Shown piece after piece: positions 1-6,817 of a stretch of 8,490 nucleotides of DNA. This DNA comes from Thermoleophilia bacterium. Lineage in GTDB: Bacteria > Actinomycetota > Thermoleophilia > Gaiellales > Gaiellaceae. The notes beneath the pieces were generated by a model. That model searched no databases. It had not been told where the DNA came from and saw nothing but the letters and a program-made list of their open reading frames with translations. The stretch covers positions 1 to 8,490 of the forward strand of contig JAICZB010000091.1 in assembly GCA_025933895.1 (NCBI GenBank), written 5' to 3'. Position numbers and translations under genes: made by a program. The number at the start of each line of letters is the position of its first letter. Position 1 is the first letter of the stretch.

Positions 1-501
1 GAGCGAGCGGAAGATCTCCGGAAACGCGCCGTCGTGGCAGATCGCGAGCCCGAAGCGGCCGATGCCGTCGATGTCGAAGCAGACCGTTCGCGTGCCCGGC
101 TGCGTCGTCTCGTACGGCTGCCAGGGGAAGCACTTGCGGTAACTCGCGACGAGCTCGCCCGTCGGCGAGAGGACGACCGCGGTGTTCGCGACGGCGTCGC
201 CGGCGCGCTCGTAGACGCTGCCCGGAACGAGCCAGAGCCCGGTCTCCCGGGCGAGCGCGCCGAGCCGCTCCGTGAGCTCGCCCGGCACGTCGACGGCGAG
301 GTCGTGCGGCGCGACCCCGTCCTCCTCGAGGAGCGGCGGCAGCGCCATCAGATGCAGCTCCGGCGCGAGGACGAGTTGCAGATCGTCGAACGTCGCTCGC
401 AGCGAGCGGACGTTCCGCTCGAACCGTGCAAGCGTCGCTGCGGGATCGCCGGGCACGCCCGCCGTCTGCACCGCGGCCACGAAGAGCGAGCGGCTTGCCA
501 T
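1..501 (-). CDS. Nitrilase-superfamily carbon-nitrogen hydrolase (amidase), N-terminal part, cut by window edge
   Basis: The first 167 residues are visible; the gene runs off the left edge. All three catalytic residues of the family can be seen: Glu48 in APELHLM, Lys123 in SYRKCFPW and Cys155 in ICHDGAFPEIF. The family hydrolyses nitriles, amides or N-carbamoyl groups through a cysteine thioester in the cytoplasm. The ICxDGxFPE form around the cysteine is more like aliphatic amidase/formamidase-type members than true nitrilases, but the substrate cannot be fixed. The ATG at 499-501 gives the usual N-terminus (a short strand, VAAVQT, then a helix). No Shine-Dalgarno is visible. A TAGCAT box (510-515) lies 8 nt before the ATG, which fits a leaderless transcript. 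It is divergent from the dehydrogenase/aminotransferase pair with 22 bp between starts, so shared function is plausible, for example releasing an amino acid from an amide. The family call is firm and the substrate unknown. Confidence 0.9.
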   Translation of the reverse strand, partial: MASRSLFVAAVQTAGVPGDPAATLARFERNVRSLRATFDDLQLVLAPELHLMALPPLLEEDGVAPHDLAVDVPGELTERLGALARETGLWLVPGSVYERAGDAVANTAVVLSPTGELVASYRKCFPWQPYETTQPGTRTVCFDIDGIGRFGLAICHDGAFPEIFRSL

Positions 502-509
502 GGCGTGAG

Positions 510-515
510 ATGCTA
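510..515 (-). promoter_or_regulatory. Candidate -10 box of a leaderless amidase transcript
   Basis: On the minus strand TAGCAT matches the TANNNT actinobacterial -10 pattern, and 8 nt separate it from the amidase ATG. Transcription would then begin at or next to the start codon. No good -35 is seen. On the plus strand the same bases give only a weak TGCTAT, 7 nt before the dehydrogenase ATG. This is inference from spacing. Confidence 0.35.
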
Positions 516-523
516 TTCCGGCG

Positions 524-2065
524 ATGGCGACGCGGCTGACGTACACGACGGGAGCCCGCAGCCCCGAGCTCGATCGCGCCTTCGAAACGGCGCTCTCGGA
601 GGCCCGCGAGCGCGAGCCGGAGCCGCTGGCGCACCTCGTCGCCGGCCGGGACGTGGGCACAGGGGATCCGTTCGAGCGCGAGGATCCGTCGCGGCGGGAG
701 CACGTCGCGAGCCGTGCGCACGAAGGCACGGAGCTCGTTGCAGACGCCGTCGCAGCCGCGCGCGCCGCGCAGCGGGAGTGGCGCCGCCTCCCACACGCCG
801 AGCGCGTCGCATTCCTGCGCGCGACCGAGCGTCTCATCGACGGGCGCAAGCTGGAGCTCGCGGCGGCCGTCAGCATGGAGGCCGGGAAGGTGCGGACGGA
901 GTCGATCGCCGAGGTCGAAGAGGCGATCGACCTGATCGAGACGTATTGCGGCCAGGTCGAGTCGACCGACGGCTTCGAGACTCCGCTGGGGCAGCTCTCG
1001 CCCGACGAGCGCAACACCGACGTGCTGCGTCCGTACGGCACCTTCGCCGTCGTCGCGCCGTTCAACTTCCCGTTCGCGCTCGGGTTCGGGATGACGGCGG
1101 CCGCTCTCCTCGCCGGGAATGCGGTCGTCCTGAAGCCGCCGGAGGACGCTCCCCGCTCGGGCGGCGCGGTCGCCCGCCTGCTCGCCGAGGCCGGCGTACC
1201 CGACGGTGTCATCTCGCTCGTCCACGGAGGTCCCGAGACGGGACGGGCGCTGGTGGGCTCGGGGGTCGACGGCGTCGCGTTCACCGGCTCGGCGGCGGTG
1301 GGGCGCGAGATCGGGCGCCGGCTCTCGGAGGGGCCGTTCCCGCGGCCGGTGCTCGCGGAGATGGGCGGCAAGAACGCCGCGCTCGTCGGCGCGAGCGCGG
1401 ATCTCGACGCTGCCGCCGAAGGGATCGCGAAGGCGGCCTTCGGCTTCTCGGGTCAGAAATGCAGCGCCTGCTCGCGCGCGATCGTCGTGGACGAGGTGCA
1501 CGACGGGCTGGTCGAGCGGCTCGCGGAGCTCGCCCGGACGACGAGCGTCGGCGATCCGGCCGACCCGGACGTCGCCACAGGGCCTGTCGTGAACGCCGGC
1601 GCGGTCGAGCGGTTCGAACGCTCGGCCGAGGCGGCTCGGCGCGACGGCGTCGTCGCGGCCGGCGGCTGTCGCGGCGATGAGACCGGCTGGTTCGTCGAGC
1701 CGACGGTCGTCTCCGGCCTTCCATCCGGGCATCCGCTCACCCGAGACGAGCTCTTCCTGCCGTTCGTCACGGTCGTGCGCGTCTCCGACTTCGACGCCGC
1801 GCTCGCAGAGGCGAACGCCGTCCCGTACGGCCTCACGGCCGGGGTCTTCTCGCGGGACGACGACGAGCTCGACCGCTTCCTCGACGAGATCGAGGCCGGG
1901 GTCGTATACGTCAACCGGCGCGCCGGCGCGACGACGGGCGCCTGGCCCGGCATCCAGTCGTTCTGCGGCTGGAAGTCGAGCGGCCTGACCGGCAAGGGCG
2001 GGCTCGGGCCGTACTACGTCCAGCAGTTCGCGCGCGAGCAGAGCCGCACGATCGTCGAGCAGTGA
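524..2065 (+). CDS. Aldehyde dehydrogenase, 1-pyrroline-5-carboxylate (glutamate semialdehyde) dehydrogenase type
   Basis: This 513-residue NAD(P)-dependent aldehyde dehydrogenase has the length and motifs of the P5C dehydrogenase (RocA-like) branch. The cofactor/catalytic Asn181 is in APFNFPF, Lys204 in VLKPPEDAP, the nucleotide-binding FTGS is at 253-256, the general base Glu279 is in AEMGGKNA, and the nucleophile Cys313 is in GFSGQKCSACSR. The QKCSACSR form and the C-terminal GWKSSGLTGKGGLGPYYVQQF stretch (about 485-505) are typical of P5C dehydrogenases. The known reaction is glutamate gamma-semialdehyde to glutamate. A related omega-semialdehyde could be the real substrate, given the neighbouring aminotransferase. 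The ATG at 524 gives the full family length; no clear Shine-Dalgarno precedes it, and the gap to the divergent amidase is 22 bp. Its stop overlaps the GTG of the aminotransferase (GTGA), so the two are probably translationally coupled. No proline dehydrogenase domain is fused or adjacent. Confidence 0.92.
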   Translation: MATRLTYTTGARSPELDRAFETALSEAREREPEPLAHLVAGRDVGTGDPFEREDPSRREHVASRAHEGTELVADAVAAARAAQREWRRLPHAERVAFLRATERLIDGRKLELAAAVSMEAGKVRTESIAEVEEAIDLIETYCGQVESTDGFETPLGQLSPDERNTDVLRPYGTFAVVAPFNFPFALGFGMTAAALLAGNAVVLKPPEDAPRSGGAVARLLAEAGVPDGVISLVHGGPETGRALVGSGVDGVAFTGSAAVGREIGRRLSEGPFPRPVLAEMGGKNAALVGASADLDAAAEGIAKAAFGFSGQKCSACSRAIVVDEVHDGLVERLAELARTTSVGDPADPDVATGPVVNAGAVERFERSAEAARRDGVVAAGGCRGDETGWFVEPTVVSGLPSGHPLTRDELFLPFVTVVRVSDFDAALAEANAVPYGLTAGVFSRDDDELDRFLDEIEAGVVYVNRRAGATTGAWPGIQSFCGWKSSGLTGKGGLGPYYVQQFAREQSRTIVEQ

Positions 2066-3336
2066 ACCCCGCGTCGCAGCGCGTGCTCGAGCGCATCCGC
2101 GCCGTCGAGGGGACGGGGATGCGCACGTTCTGGGAGCCGGAGCCGCTCGTCTGGTCGCGGACCGAGGGCTGCCACGTCTGGGACGCGGACGGCCGCGCAT
2201 ACCTCGATCTCTACGCCGGCTACGCCGTCGCGAACGTCGGCTACTGCCATCCGCGCGTCACCGAGGCGATCCGCGAGCAGGCCGGCGTGATGACGCACTG
2301 CCCGTCGGCGGCGCCGTCCGAGATGCGGGCTGAGCTCTACGAGCGGCTCCTCGACATCGTGCCGCCCCCGCTCGACCGCGTCCTGCTCGCGATCACGGGG
2401 GCGATGGCGAACGAGACGGCCGTCCAGCTCGCGCGGGCGGCGACCGGCCGCAGCAACGTGATCACGTTCTCGGGGACGTATCCGGGACGGACGGTAGGGG
2501 CGGTGCGCTACGCAGGCAAGCACGCCTACCGGGAGCCGTTCGGGATCGCCGCCGACGCGTACTTCGTTCCCTTCCCGGATCCGTACCGGAGCCCCTGGGC
2601 GCGGGAGGGCGATCCGGGCAAGGTCGCGCTGGCCTTGCTGGAGAGTGCGCTGACCGACCCGGCGTCCGGAGTCGAGCCGCCCGCGTGCGTCCTCCTCGAG
2701 CCGATCCAGGGAAACGGCGGCGTCGTGATCCCGCCCGTCGGCTTCCTTCGTGGCCTGCGTGAGCTGTGCGACCGCACGGGCACGCTCCTCGTGTTCGACG
2801 AGATCCAGTGCGGCTTCGGGCGGAGCGGCCGAATGTGGGCCGCGGAGCACGAGGACGTGGCCCCGGATCTGATGACGGTGGGGAAGGGCATCGGCGGCGG
2901 CCTGCCGCTCGCTGCGGTTCTCGGGCGCTCGGAGCTGATGACGACGTGGGAGCCGGACGCGGTCAGCTCGACCTTTCTCGCGAATGCGCTCACCGCTGCA
3001 GCCGGGTGCGCAGCGATCGACGTGCTGCGCGAGGAGGAGCTCGTGGAGCGTTCGGAGCGGCTCGGCGCGACCGCCCGCGAGCGTCTGCAGGGTGGGCTCG
3101 CCGGGAGCCCGGCGGTCGGCGACGTCCGCGGCCGCGGGCTCTTCCTCGGGCTCGACCTCGGGGCCGAGGAACCGGATCCCGACCTCGCGGTGCAGGCGCA
3201 GCGCGAGTTGCGCGACCGGGGCGTCCTCGTCGGGCGCGGCGGCCGCTACGGCAACGTCCTGATCCTCGCGCCGCCGCTCGTGATCGAGGAAGAGGTGCTC
3301 GCCGGCGCGCTCGACGCGATCGTCGAGGTTCTCTAG
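2062..3336 (+). CDS. Class III PLP-dependent aminotransferase
   Basis: The 424-residue protein has the fold-type I class III pattern. Glu213 is in LLEPIQGNGG, the PLP-ring Asp246 in FDEIQCGFGRSG, and the Schiff-base Lys275 in TVGKGIGGGLPLAAV. This family moves the omega- or alpha-amino group of ornithine, GABA, 5-aminovalerate, beta-alanine or 2,2-dialkylglycine to a keto acid; the exact donor cannot be read here. Two motifs are unusual: the phosphate-binding loop reads ITGAMANETAVQLAR where GSEAxExA is common, and TYPGRT has Pro where the family usually has His (YHGRT). The GTG start at 2062 overlaps the TGA of the upstream dehydrogenase by four bases. Pairing with a semialdehyde dehydrogenase suggests the aminotransferase makes the aldehyde that the dehydrogenase oxidises, as in RocD-RocA, GabT-GabD or DavT-DavD. 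The operon ends at the hairpin 3338-3367. Confidence 0.92.
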   Translation: MNPASQRVLERIRAVEGTGMRTFWEPEPLVWSRTEGCHVWDADGRAYLDLYAGYAVANVGYCHPRVTEAIREQAGVMTHCPSAAPSEMRAELYERLLDIVPPPLDRVLLAITGAMANETAVQLARAATGRSNVITFSGTYPGRTVGAVRYAGKHAYREPFGIAADAYFVPFPDPYRSPWAREGDPGKVALALLESALTDPASGVEPPACVLLEPIQGNGGVVIPPVGFLRGLRELCDRTGTLLVFDEIQCGFGRSGRMWAAEHEDVAPDLMTVGKGIGGGLPLAAVLGRSELMTTWEPDAVSSTFLANALTAAAGCAAIDVLREEELVERSERLGATARERLQGGLAGSPAVGDVRGRGLFLGLDLGAEEPDPDLAVQAQRELRDRGVLVGRGGRYGNVLILAPPLVIEEEVLAGALDAIVEVL

Positions 3337-3337
3337 C

Positions 3338-3367
3338 GAAAGGGGAACGCCGGAGCGCTCCCCTTTC
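3338..3367. terminator. Shared hairpin terminator between convergent genes
   Basis: GAAAGGGGA (3338-3346) pairs perfectly with TCCCCTTTC (3359-3367). Inside, after one A/C mismatch, CGC pairs with GCG around a CGGA tetraloop. It starts 1 nt after the aminotransferase stop and ends 7 nt before the stop of the convergent secreted-protein gene. The T-run is short and lies inside the stem on either strand, so it should serve both transcripts. Confidence 0.75.
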
Positions 3368-3374
3368 CGGTGCC

Positions 3375-3914
3375 TCAGTTGTAGTCCATACCTCCGAACG
3401 TCAGGCCGGTGATCTCGTCGACCGTGCCCCCAGCCTGGTCCGCGTCCGCGATGACATATGCCTGGTCCACGGTCGCGGCTCCCTCGGCAGAGGCTTGCAC
3501 CTGATCCCACGACATGTAGGTGTTGCCGTTGTTGATCGCCCATGCGAAGGTTCCGCCGTTGAGCCCCGCATTCGACGGGTAGCCCCACAACGAGTTTCCG
3601 TCGCTCAGCGTGATGTAGTAACGGGGCGAGCCGGCGTTGTAGTCGTTCGTCGAGAAGCTCGGCGCCGTGAGACTGCTGATCGCAGCGCCGTGAACCTGAT
3701 GCAGCTTGACGTCCGCGAACGAGCTCGCGCTGGACCCGAGGGTCAACTCGATCGCGGAGCCCTTGCCCGCAGCCCAACCGGCCGACGCCCCGTCGTTGCT
3801 GGAGCCGAATGTCACCGTTTGCGGGCTCGCAACAGCCCCTGCCACCACCGTGAGCGCCGCGATCGTCGGCACAGCAAGGGCGAGCGCCCACTTGAGGTTG
3901 ACGTGCCTGAACAT
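3375..3914 (-). CDS. Small secreted protein of unknown function
   Basis: The 179-residue protein begins with a clear signal peptide: a basic start MFRHVNLK, a hydrophobic core of about residues 9-25, and a likely cleavage after AVA near residue 29. The mature part of about 150 residues has no cysteine and is rich in Gly, Ser, Asn and aromatic residues. It has short alternating stretches such as PRYYITLSDG, LWGYPSNAGLNGG and FAWAINNGNTYMSW that suggest a beta-sheet fold. An acidic VIADADQAGG stretch and a C-terminal LTFGGMDYN follow. There is no sortase motif, lipobox or second membrane segment, so it is probably released or loosely wall-bound. I do not recognise a named family. The ATG at 3912-3914 has a good Shine-Dalgarno (AAAGGGG, 3 nt before the ATG). 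It lies downstream of, and on the same strand as, the envelope acyltransferase but has its own promoter in the 109-bp gap. Function is unknown. Confidence 0.85.
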   Translation of the reverse strand: MFRHVNLKWALALAVPTIAALTVVAGAVASPQTVTFGSSNDGASAGWAAGKGSAIELTLGSSASSFADVKLHQVHGAAISSLTAPSFSTNDYNAGSPRYYITLSDGNSLWGYPSNAGLNGGTFAWAINNGNTYMSWDQVQASAEGAATVDQAYVIADADQAGGTVDEITGLTFGGMDYN

Positions 3915-3975
3915 AGTCCCCTTTCGTCCTCGTGACCCGGTCCGATCTCACCGAGCGCCGTGCCCGGGGAAATCG

Positions 3976-3986
3976 TCGTATTACGA
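3976..3986. repeat. Small inverted repeat at the predicted start site, possible operator
   Basis: TCGTA and TACGA flank a single central T, and a second overlapping pair, ATCGT (3972-3976) and ACGAT (3983-3987), is nested around it. It overlaps the predicted -10 and start site of the secreted-protein gene, where a repressor could act. The arms are short, so chance cannot be excluded. Confidence 0.3.
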
Positions 3987-4013
3987 TGTTAGGGGACGGC
4001 GCGAGAATTGCAA
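3986..4013 (-). promoter_or_regulatory. Candidate sigma-70-type promoter of the secreted-protein gene
   Basis: On the minus strand TTGCAA (4008-4013) and TAACAT (3986-3991) are separated by 16 bp. TAACAT fits TANNNT and TTGCAA matches four of six -35 positions. Transcription would start near 3979, leaving a leader of about 65 nt before the ATG at 3914. The pair lies wholly in the gap behind the acyltransferase stop codon. Confidence 0.5.
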
Positions 4014-4023
4014 GAGGCGCCCT

Positions 4024-5832
4024 TCAGGTCGACCGCAGCGTGTCGGAGATCAGGCGCGCGTAGTTCCAGCACGCGTACGGCCACGGATGCGTGCCGTCCG
4101 AAAGCATCTTGTTCGTCGAGCTCCCGTACCAGTCGGCCAGGTGGGCCGCCGGCCAATCGTGAAGCCAGCCGAGGAGCGCGTGATTCGACTCGTCCTCCCA
4201 GGTCGTCGCGTTGCGGACGTTGACGACGACCACGTTCGAGATCCCATGCAGCGCGCGACGGAGCCGCACGAGATCGCGGTAGTAGAGCGGGCCGTTGTTG
4301 CCGACCTGGATCACGATCGACTCCGGCAGCCTGTGATGCCGCCTCAGCCGCTGGAGCTCGTCGATCGTGTTGTCGATCTGCCTGCCCACGGTCGCGTCGA
4401 CGCGGACGCGATGGTGGAGTGCCTCCCTCAGCTGGCGCGTGCAGCCGAGCATCACCGAGTCGCCGAGCGCGAGGATCCGGCCGCGTGGGAACGGGCCGAG
4501 CTTCGGCTTCGGGTTGTGGCCGCCGGGCTGCGTGGACACGTTCGAGCTCGGCTCCGTCCTGGTGTGCGAAGGCTTCGGCTTGGTCGTCGCATGCGCCTTC
4601 GGCGGGCTGACGTAGGTCGTGACCGGGTTCAGCGCCGCCGGTGTCACGAAGAGGATGGCGAACGCCGCGACCAGGGACATCGCCCCTGCGCCGACGACCT
4701 CCAGCCGGAGCCGGCGCGAGTACTGGGCAAGCCGCCGCTGCAGGCTCCGCGTCCGGATCGGCTGCTCGATGAAGCGATACGAGAGCGCGGCCGCCGCGAG
4801 GACGATCAACGCCTGCAGCGCGATCACGCCGGGCCCCGTCCACGAGATGTCCAGGCCGGGCCGCATGAGCGCGACCACCGGCCAGTGCCAGAGGTAGATC
4901 CCGTAGCTCCGCTCGCCGATCCAGCGCAGCGGCGCCACCCCGAGCGCCTGGCCGAGCCCGGTCGCGGGATGCGCGACCGCCCCGACCAGGACGGCGAAGC
5001 AGAATGCGGCCGCGAGGTCGCCGCCGCGGTAGAGCGTCGGATTGAAGTCCTGCATCCGCAGGAAGAGCAGGACGGTCCCGATCAGCGCTGCAACCCCGAG
5101 CAGCTCGAGCAGCGGCAGCGCGCGCGCGGCCCGTTCGACCCATGGCCAGACGAGCGCGAGCAGGATCCCCATCAGCAGCAGGAAGGCGCGCGTGTCGGTG
5201 CCGTAGTAGACACGCGAGGGATCGCTCGATGGGTTGTAGAGCAGCCACATCGCGAGTGCCGAGCCGGCGATGCCGACGATGACCAGCATCGGCAGGCGCC
5301 GGCGGCCGAGGAGCACCAGCCCCGGCACGAGCAGCAGCGGCCAGATCAGGTAGAACTGCTCCTCCACCGCGAGCGACCAGAGGTGGTTCAGCAGCGACGG
5401 CCGGCCCGTGAGGGTGAAGTACGAGTGGTTGGCGATGATCAGGTGCCAGTTCGTGTAGTAGAAGAGCGAGCTGACCGCGTCGGCGCGCGTCCTGCCGAGG
5501 TCGTCGCGGGCGAAGATCGAGGCGAGGATCAGCGCCGCGAGCACCACGACGACGAGCGCGGGCAGCAGCCGCCGCGCGCGCCGCATCCAGAACCGGCGCA
5601 GGTCGATCCGGTTCCCGGCCTCCCACTCGACGAGCAGCAGCGACGTGATGAGGTAGCCGCTGAGCACGAAGAAGAGGTCGACGCCGAGGAAGCCGCCGGG
5701 CAGGTAGGGAGTCCCGTCCGCCTGGGGTCGCGCGTGATAGAGGAAGACGCCTGCGACCGCGATCGCGCGCAGGCCGTCGAGGCCCGGTCTGTACTCCAGG
5801 CGCGGCCCTCTTCTGGCGACTGGCTTAGGCAT
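4024..5832 (-). CDS. OatA-like membrane O-acyltransferase (acyltransferase 3) with C-terminal SGNH hydrolase domain
   Basis: The 602-residue protein has two parts. Residues about 14-396 form the multi-pass acyltransferase 3 domain. The conserved opening YRPGLDGLRAIAVAGVFLYH ends in His33; the motifs DLFFVLSGYLIT, FWMRRARRLLP, NHLWSLAVEEQFYLIWP and ERSYGIYLWHWPV follow. The last membrane segment is about 379-396. A Pro/Thr/Lys-rich linker (about 397-451) leads to an extracytoplasmic SGNH domain with Ser459 in LGDSVMLG, Asn512/Asn513 in VGNNGPLYY, and Asp579 and His582 in DGTHPWPY. In the family the membrane part carries an acyl group across and the SGNH part places it on a glycan such as peptidoglycan, teichoic acid or exopolysaccharide; the acceptor here is unknown. 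I chose the ATG at 5832 because the family motif begins about 13 residues later. The frame stays open further upstream but there overlaps the kinase gene. It starts 13 bp after that gene, so the two form an operon. Confidence 0.93.
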   Translation of the reverse strand: MPKPVARRGPRLEYRPGLDGLRAIAVAGVFLYHARPQADGTPYLPGGFLGVDLFFVLSGYLITSLLLVEWEAGNRIDLRRFWMRRARRLLPALVVVVLAALILASIFARDDLGRTRADAVSSLFYYTNWHLIIANHSYFTLTGRPSLLNHLWSLAVEEQFYLIWPLLLVPGLVLLGRRRLPMLVIVGIAGSALAMWLLYNPSSDPSRVYYGTDTRAFLLLMGILLALVWPWVERAARALPLLELLGVAALIGTVLLFLRMQDFNPTLYRGGDLAAAFCFAVLVGAVAHPATGLGQALGVAPLRWIGERSYGIYLWHWPVVALMRPGLDISWTGPGVIALQALIVLAAAALSYRFIEQPIRTRSLQRRLAQYSRRLRLEVVGAGAMSLVAAFAILFVTPAALNPVTTYVSPPKAHATTKPKPSHTRTEPSSNVSTQPGGHNPKPKLGPFPRGRILALGDSVMLGCTRQLREALHHRVRVDATVGRQIDNTIDELQRLRRHHRLPESIVIQVGNNGPLYYRDLVRLRRALHGISNVVVVNVRNATTWEDESNHALLGWLHDWPAAHLADWYGSSTNKMLSDGTHPWPYACWNYARLISDTLRST

Positions 5833-5845
5833 TTTCGGCAGCAGC

Positions 5846-6799
5846 TTAGGGTCCGTCTCGGCGAGCCGCCAGAGCGATTTCCACGAGCTCTGCGAGGCAT
5901 GCCGCCGGCTCGGCGAGTGCGCGCTCGGGACCGTAGCGCTCCACGAGCGAGACGGCGTCGATCGGGCTGCCGGCGGCGACGTCTCCCGCGAGGACGAGCG
6001 CCTCGACGCCGGCCGCGTTCGCGCGGGCGAGCACGCGGCCGACGACCTTGCCCGTCGACGATGTCGCGTCCACGAGGCCCTCGCCGGTGACGACGAGATC
6101 CGCTTCTGCGAGCCGCTCGTCGAAGCCGAGCCGCGAGACGACGAGGTCGAAGCCGGGGAGGAGGCGCGCGCCCCTCGCAGCCAGCCCGCCGGCGAGCCCG
6201 CCGGCCGCTCCCGAGCCGGGAAGATCGGGCACGTCGAGCTTCGCGAGCCGCTCCCGCAGGATCCGCACCTGCTCGGGTGTCGCTCCCTTCTGCGGCGCGA
6301 AGACGTCGGCGGCGTCGAGGAAACGCGCCTCGACGTCGCAGGCCACGTCGATCGGCGGGAGATGGGACGGAAGCGCCGCGGCCGCGCCGACTCCGCCGTC
6401 GGTCGAGGCCACGCCGCCGACGGCCACGACGATCCGCGTGGCGCCCTCCGCGGCGGCTGCGGCGACGAGCTCCCCGACGCCGCGGCTCGTCGCGCGCAGC
6501 GGATCGTTCTGCTCCGGGCCGCCGACGAGGGAGAGCCCACAGGCGAGAGCCGCCTCGATCAGCGCCGTTCCGTCGTCCTCGAGCCGCCACTCCGTATCCA
6601 CCGGCTCCCCGAGCGGCCCCGTCACGGTCGTCCGCCGGTTGCCGCCGCCGAGCACGTCGAGGGTCCCTTCGCCGCCGTCGGCGAGCGGCAGCTCGACGGC
6701 CGACCAGCCTGCGCGGGCGGCGCCCGCCGCGATTGCGGCGGCGGCCCCGCGCGCGGTGAGAGTGCCGCGGAACTTGTCGGGGGCTGCCAGCAGCTGCAT
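5846..6799 (-). CDS. Glycerate 2-kinase (GarK/GlxK family), short form
   Basis: The protein opens with MQLLAAPDKFRGTLTA, the family's substrate-binding start, followed by PLADGGEGT (38-46). Further on come VVAVGGVASTDGG, VFAPQKGATPEQV, GSGAAGGLAGGLA and VVTGEGLVDATSSTGK. The family phosphorylates D-glycerate with ATP to 2-phosphoglycerate, feeding lower glycolysis from glycerate, glyoxylate or hydroxypyruvate breakdown. At 317 residues it is shorter than the usual 370-380. The loss lies between GVGAAAAL and VACDVEARF, where members normally carry about 40 more residues; all motifs remain, so it is probably active. The ATG at 6799 gives the family N-terminus. A GTG sits directly before it at 6802 and another in-frame GTG at 6826. 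There is no Shine-Dalgarno; a GACAAT box (6809-6814) ends 6 nt before the 6802 GTG, which fits leaderless expression. It is followed after 13 bp by the acyltransferase and is divergent from the cold-shock gene. Confidence 0.9.
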   Translation of the reverse strand: MQLLAAPDKFRGTLTARGAAAAIAAGAARAGWSAVELPLADGGEGTLDVLGGGNRRTTVTGPLGEPVDTEWRLEDDGTALIEAALACGLSLVGGPEQNDPLRATSRGVGELVAAAAAEGATRIVVAVGGVASTDGGVGAAAALPSHLPPIDVACDVEARFLDAADVFAPQKGATPEQVRILRERLAKLDVPDLPGSGAAGGLAGGLAARGARLLPGFDLVVSRLGFDERLAEADLVVTGEGLVDATSSTGKVVGRVLARANAAGVEALVLAGDVAAGSPIDAVSLVERYGPERALAEPAACLAELVEIALAARRDGP

Positions 6800-6808
6800 C
6801 ACGGGCGG

Positions 6809-6814
6809 ATTGTC
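6809..6814 (-). promoter_or_regulatory. Candidate -10 box of a leaderless glycerate kinase transcript
   Basis: GACAAT on the minus strand matches TATAAT at three of six positions, including the key second A and last T. Six nt separate it from the tandem GTG-ATG at 6802/6799. No good -35 is seen. The 12-bp palindrome 6818-6829 lies just upstream, in the -35/-10 spacer region. Confidence 0.3.
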
Positions 6815-6817
6815 GCT

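Noticed and set aside
34..1680. Long plus-strand open frame of 548 codons crossing the amidase and dehydrogenase genes
   Set aside because: It is Arg/Ala-rich with no recognisable motif and lies antisense or out of frame to two clear enzymes; open shadows are expected at this GC content.
2014..3951. 645-codon minus-strand frame opposite the aminotransferase
   Set aside because: Its translation is low-complexity Arg/Gly/Asp-rich and it also runs out of frame across the secreted-protein gene. The plus-strand aminotransferase is complete with all catalytic residues.
3706..6090. 794-codon plus-strand frame opposite the acyltransferase
   Set aside because: It has no family motif and a strong Arg/Glu/Gln bias. 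It is a shadow of the acyltransferase and kinase genes.
5833..6540. Upstream extension of the acyltransferase frame into the glycerate kinase region, which would make an 838-residue fusion
   Set aside because: The extension is Ser/Arg-rich nonsense in another frame of the kinase, and the family's normal N-terminus begins just after the ATG at 5832.
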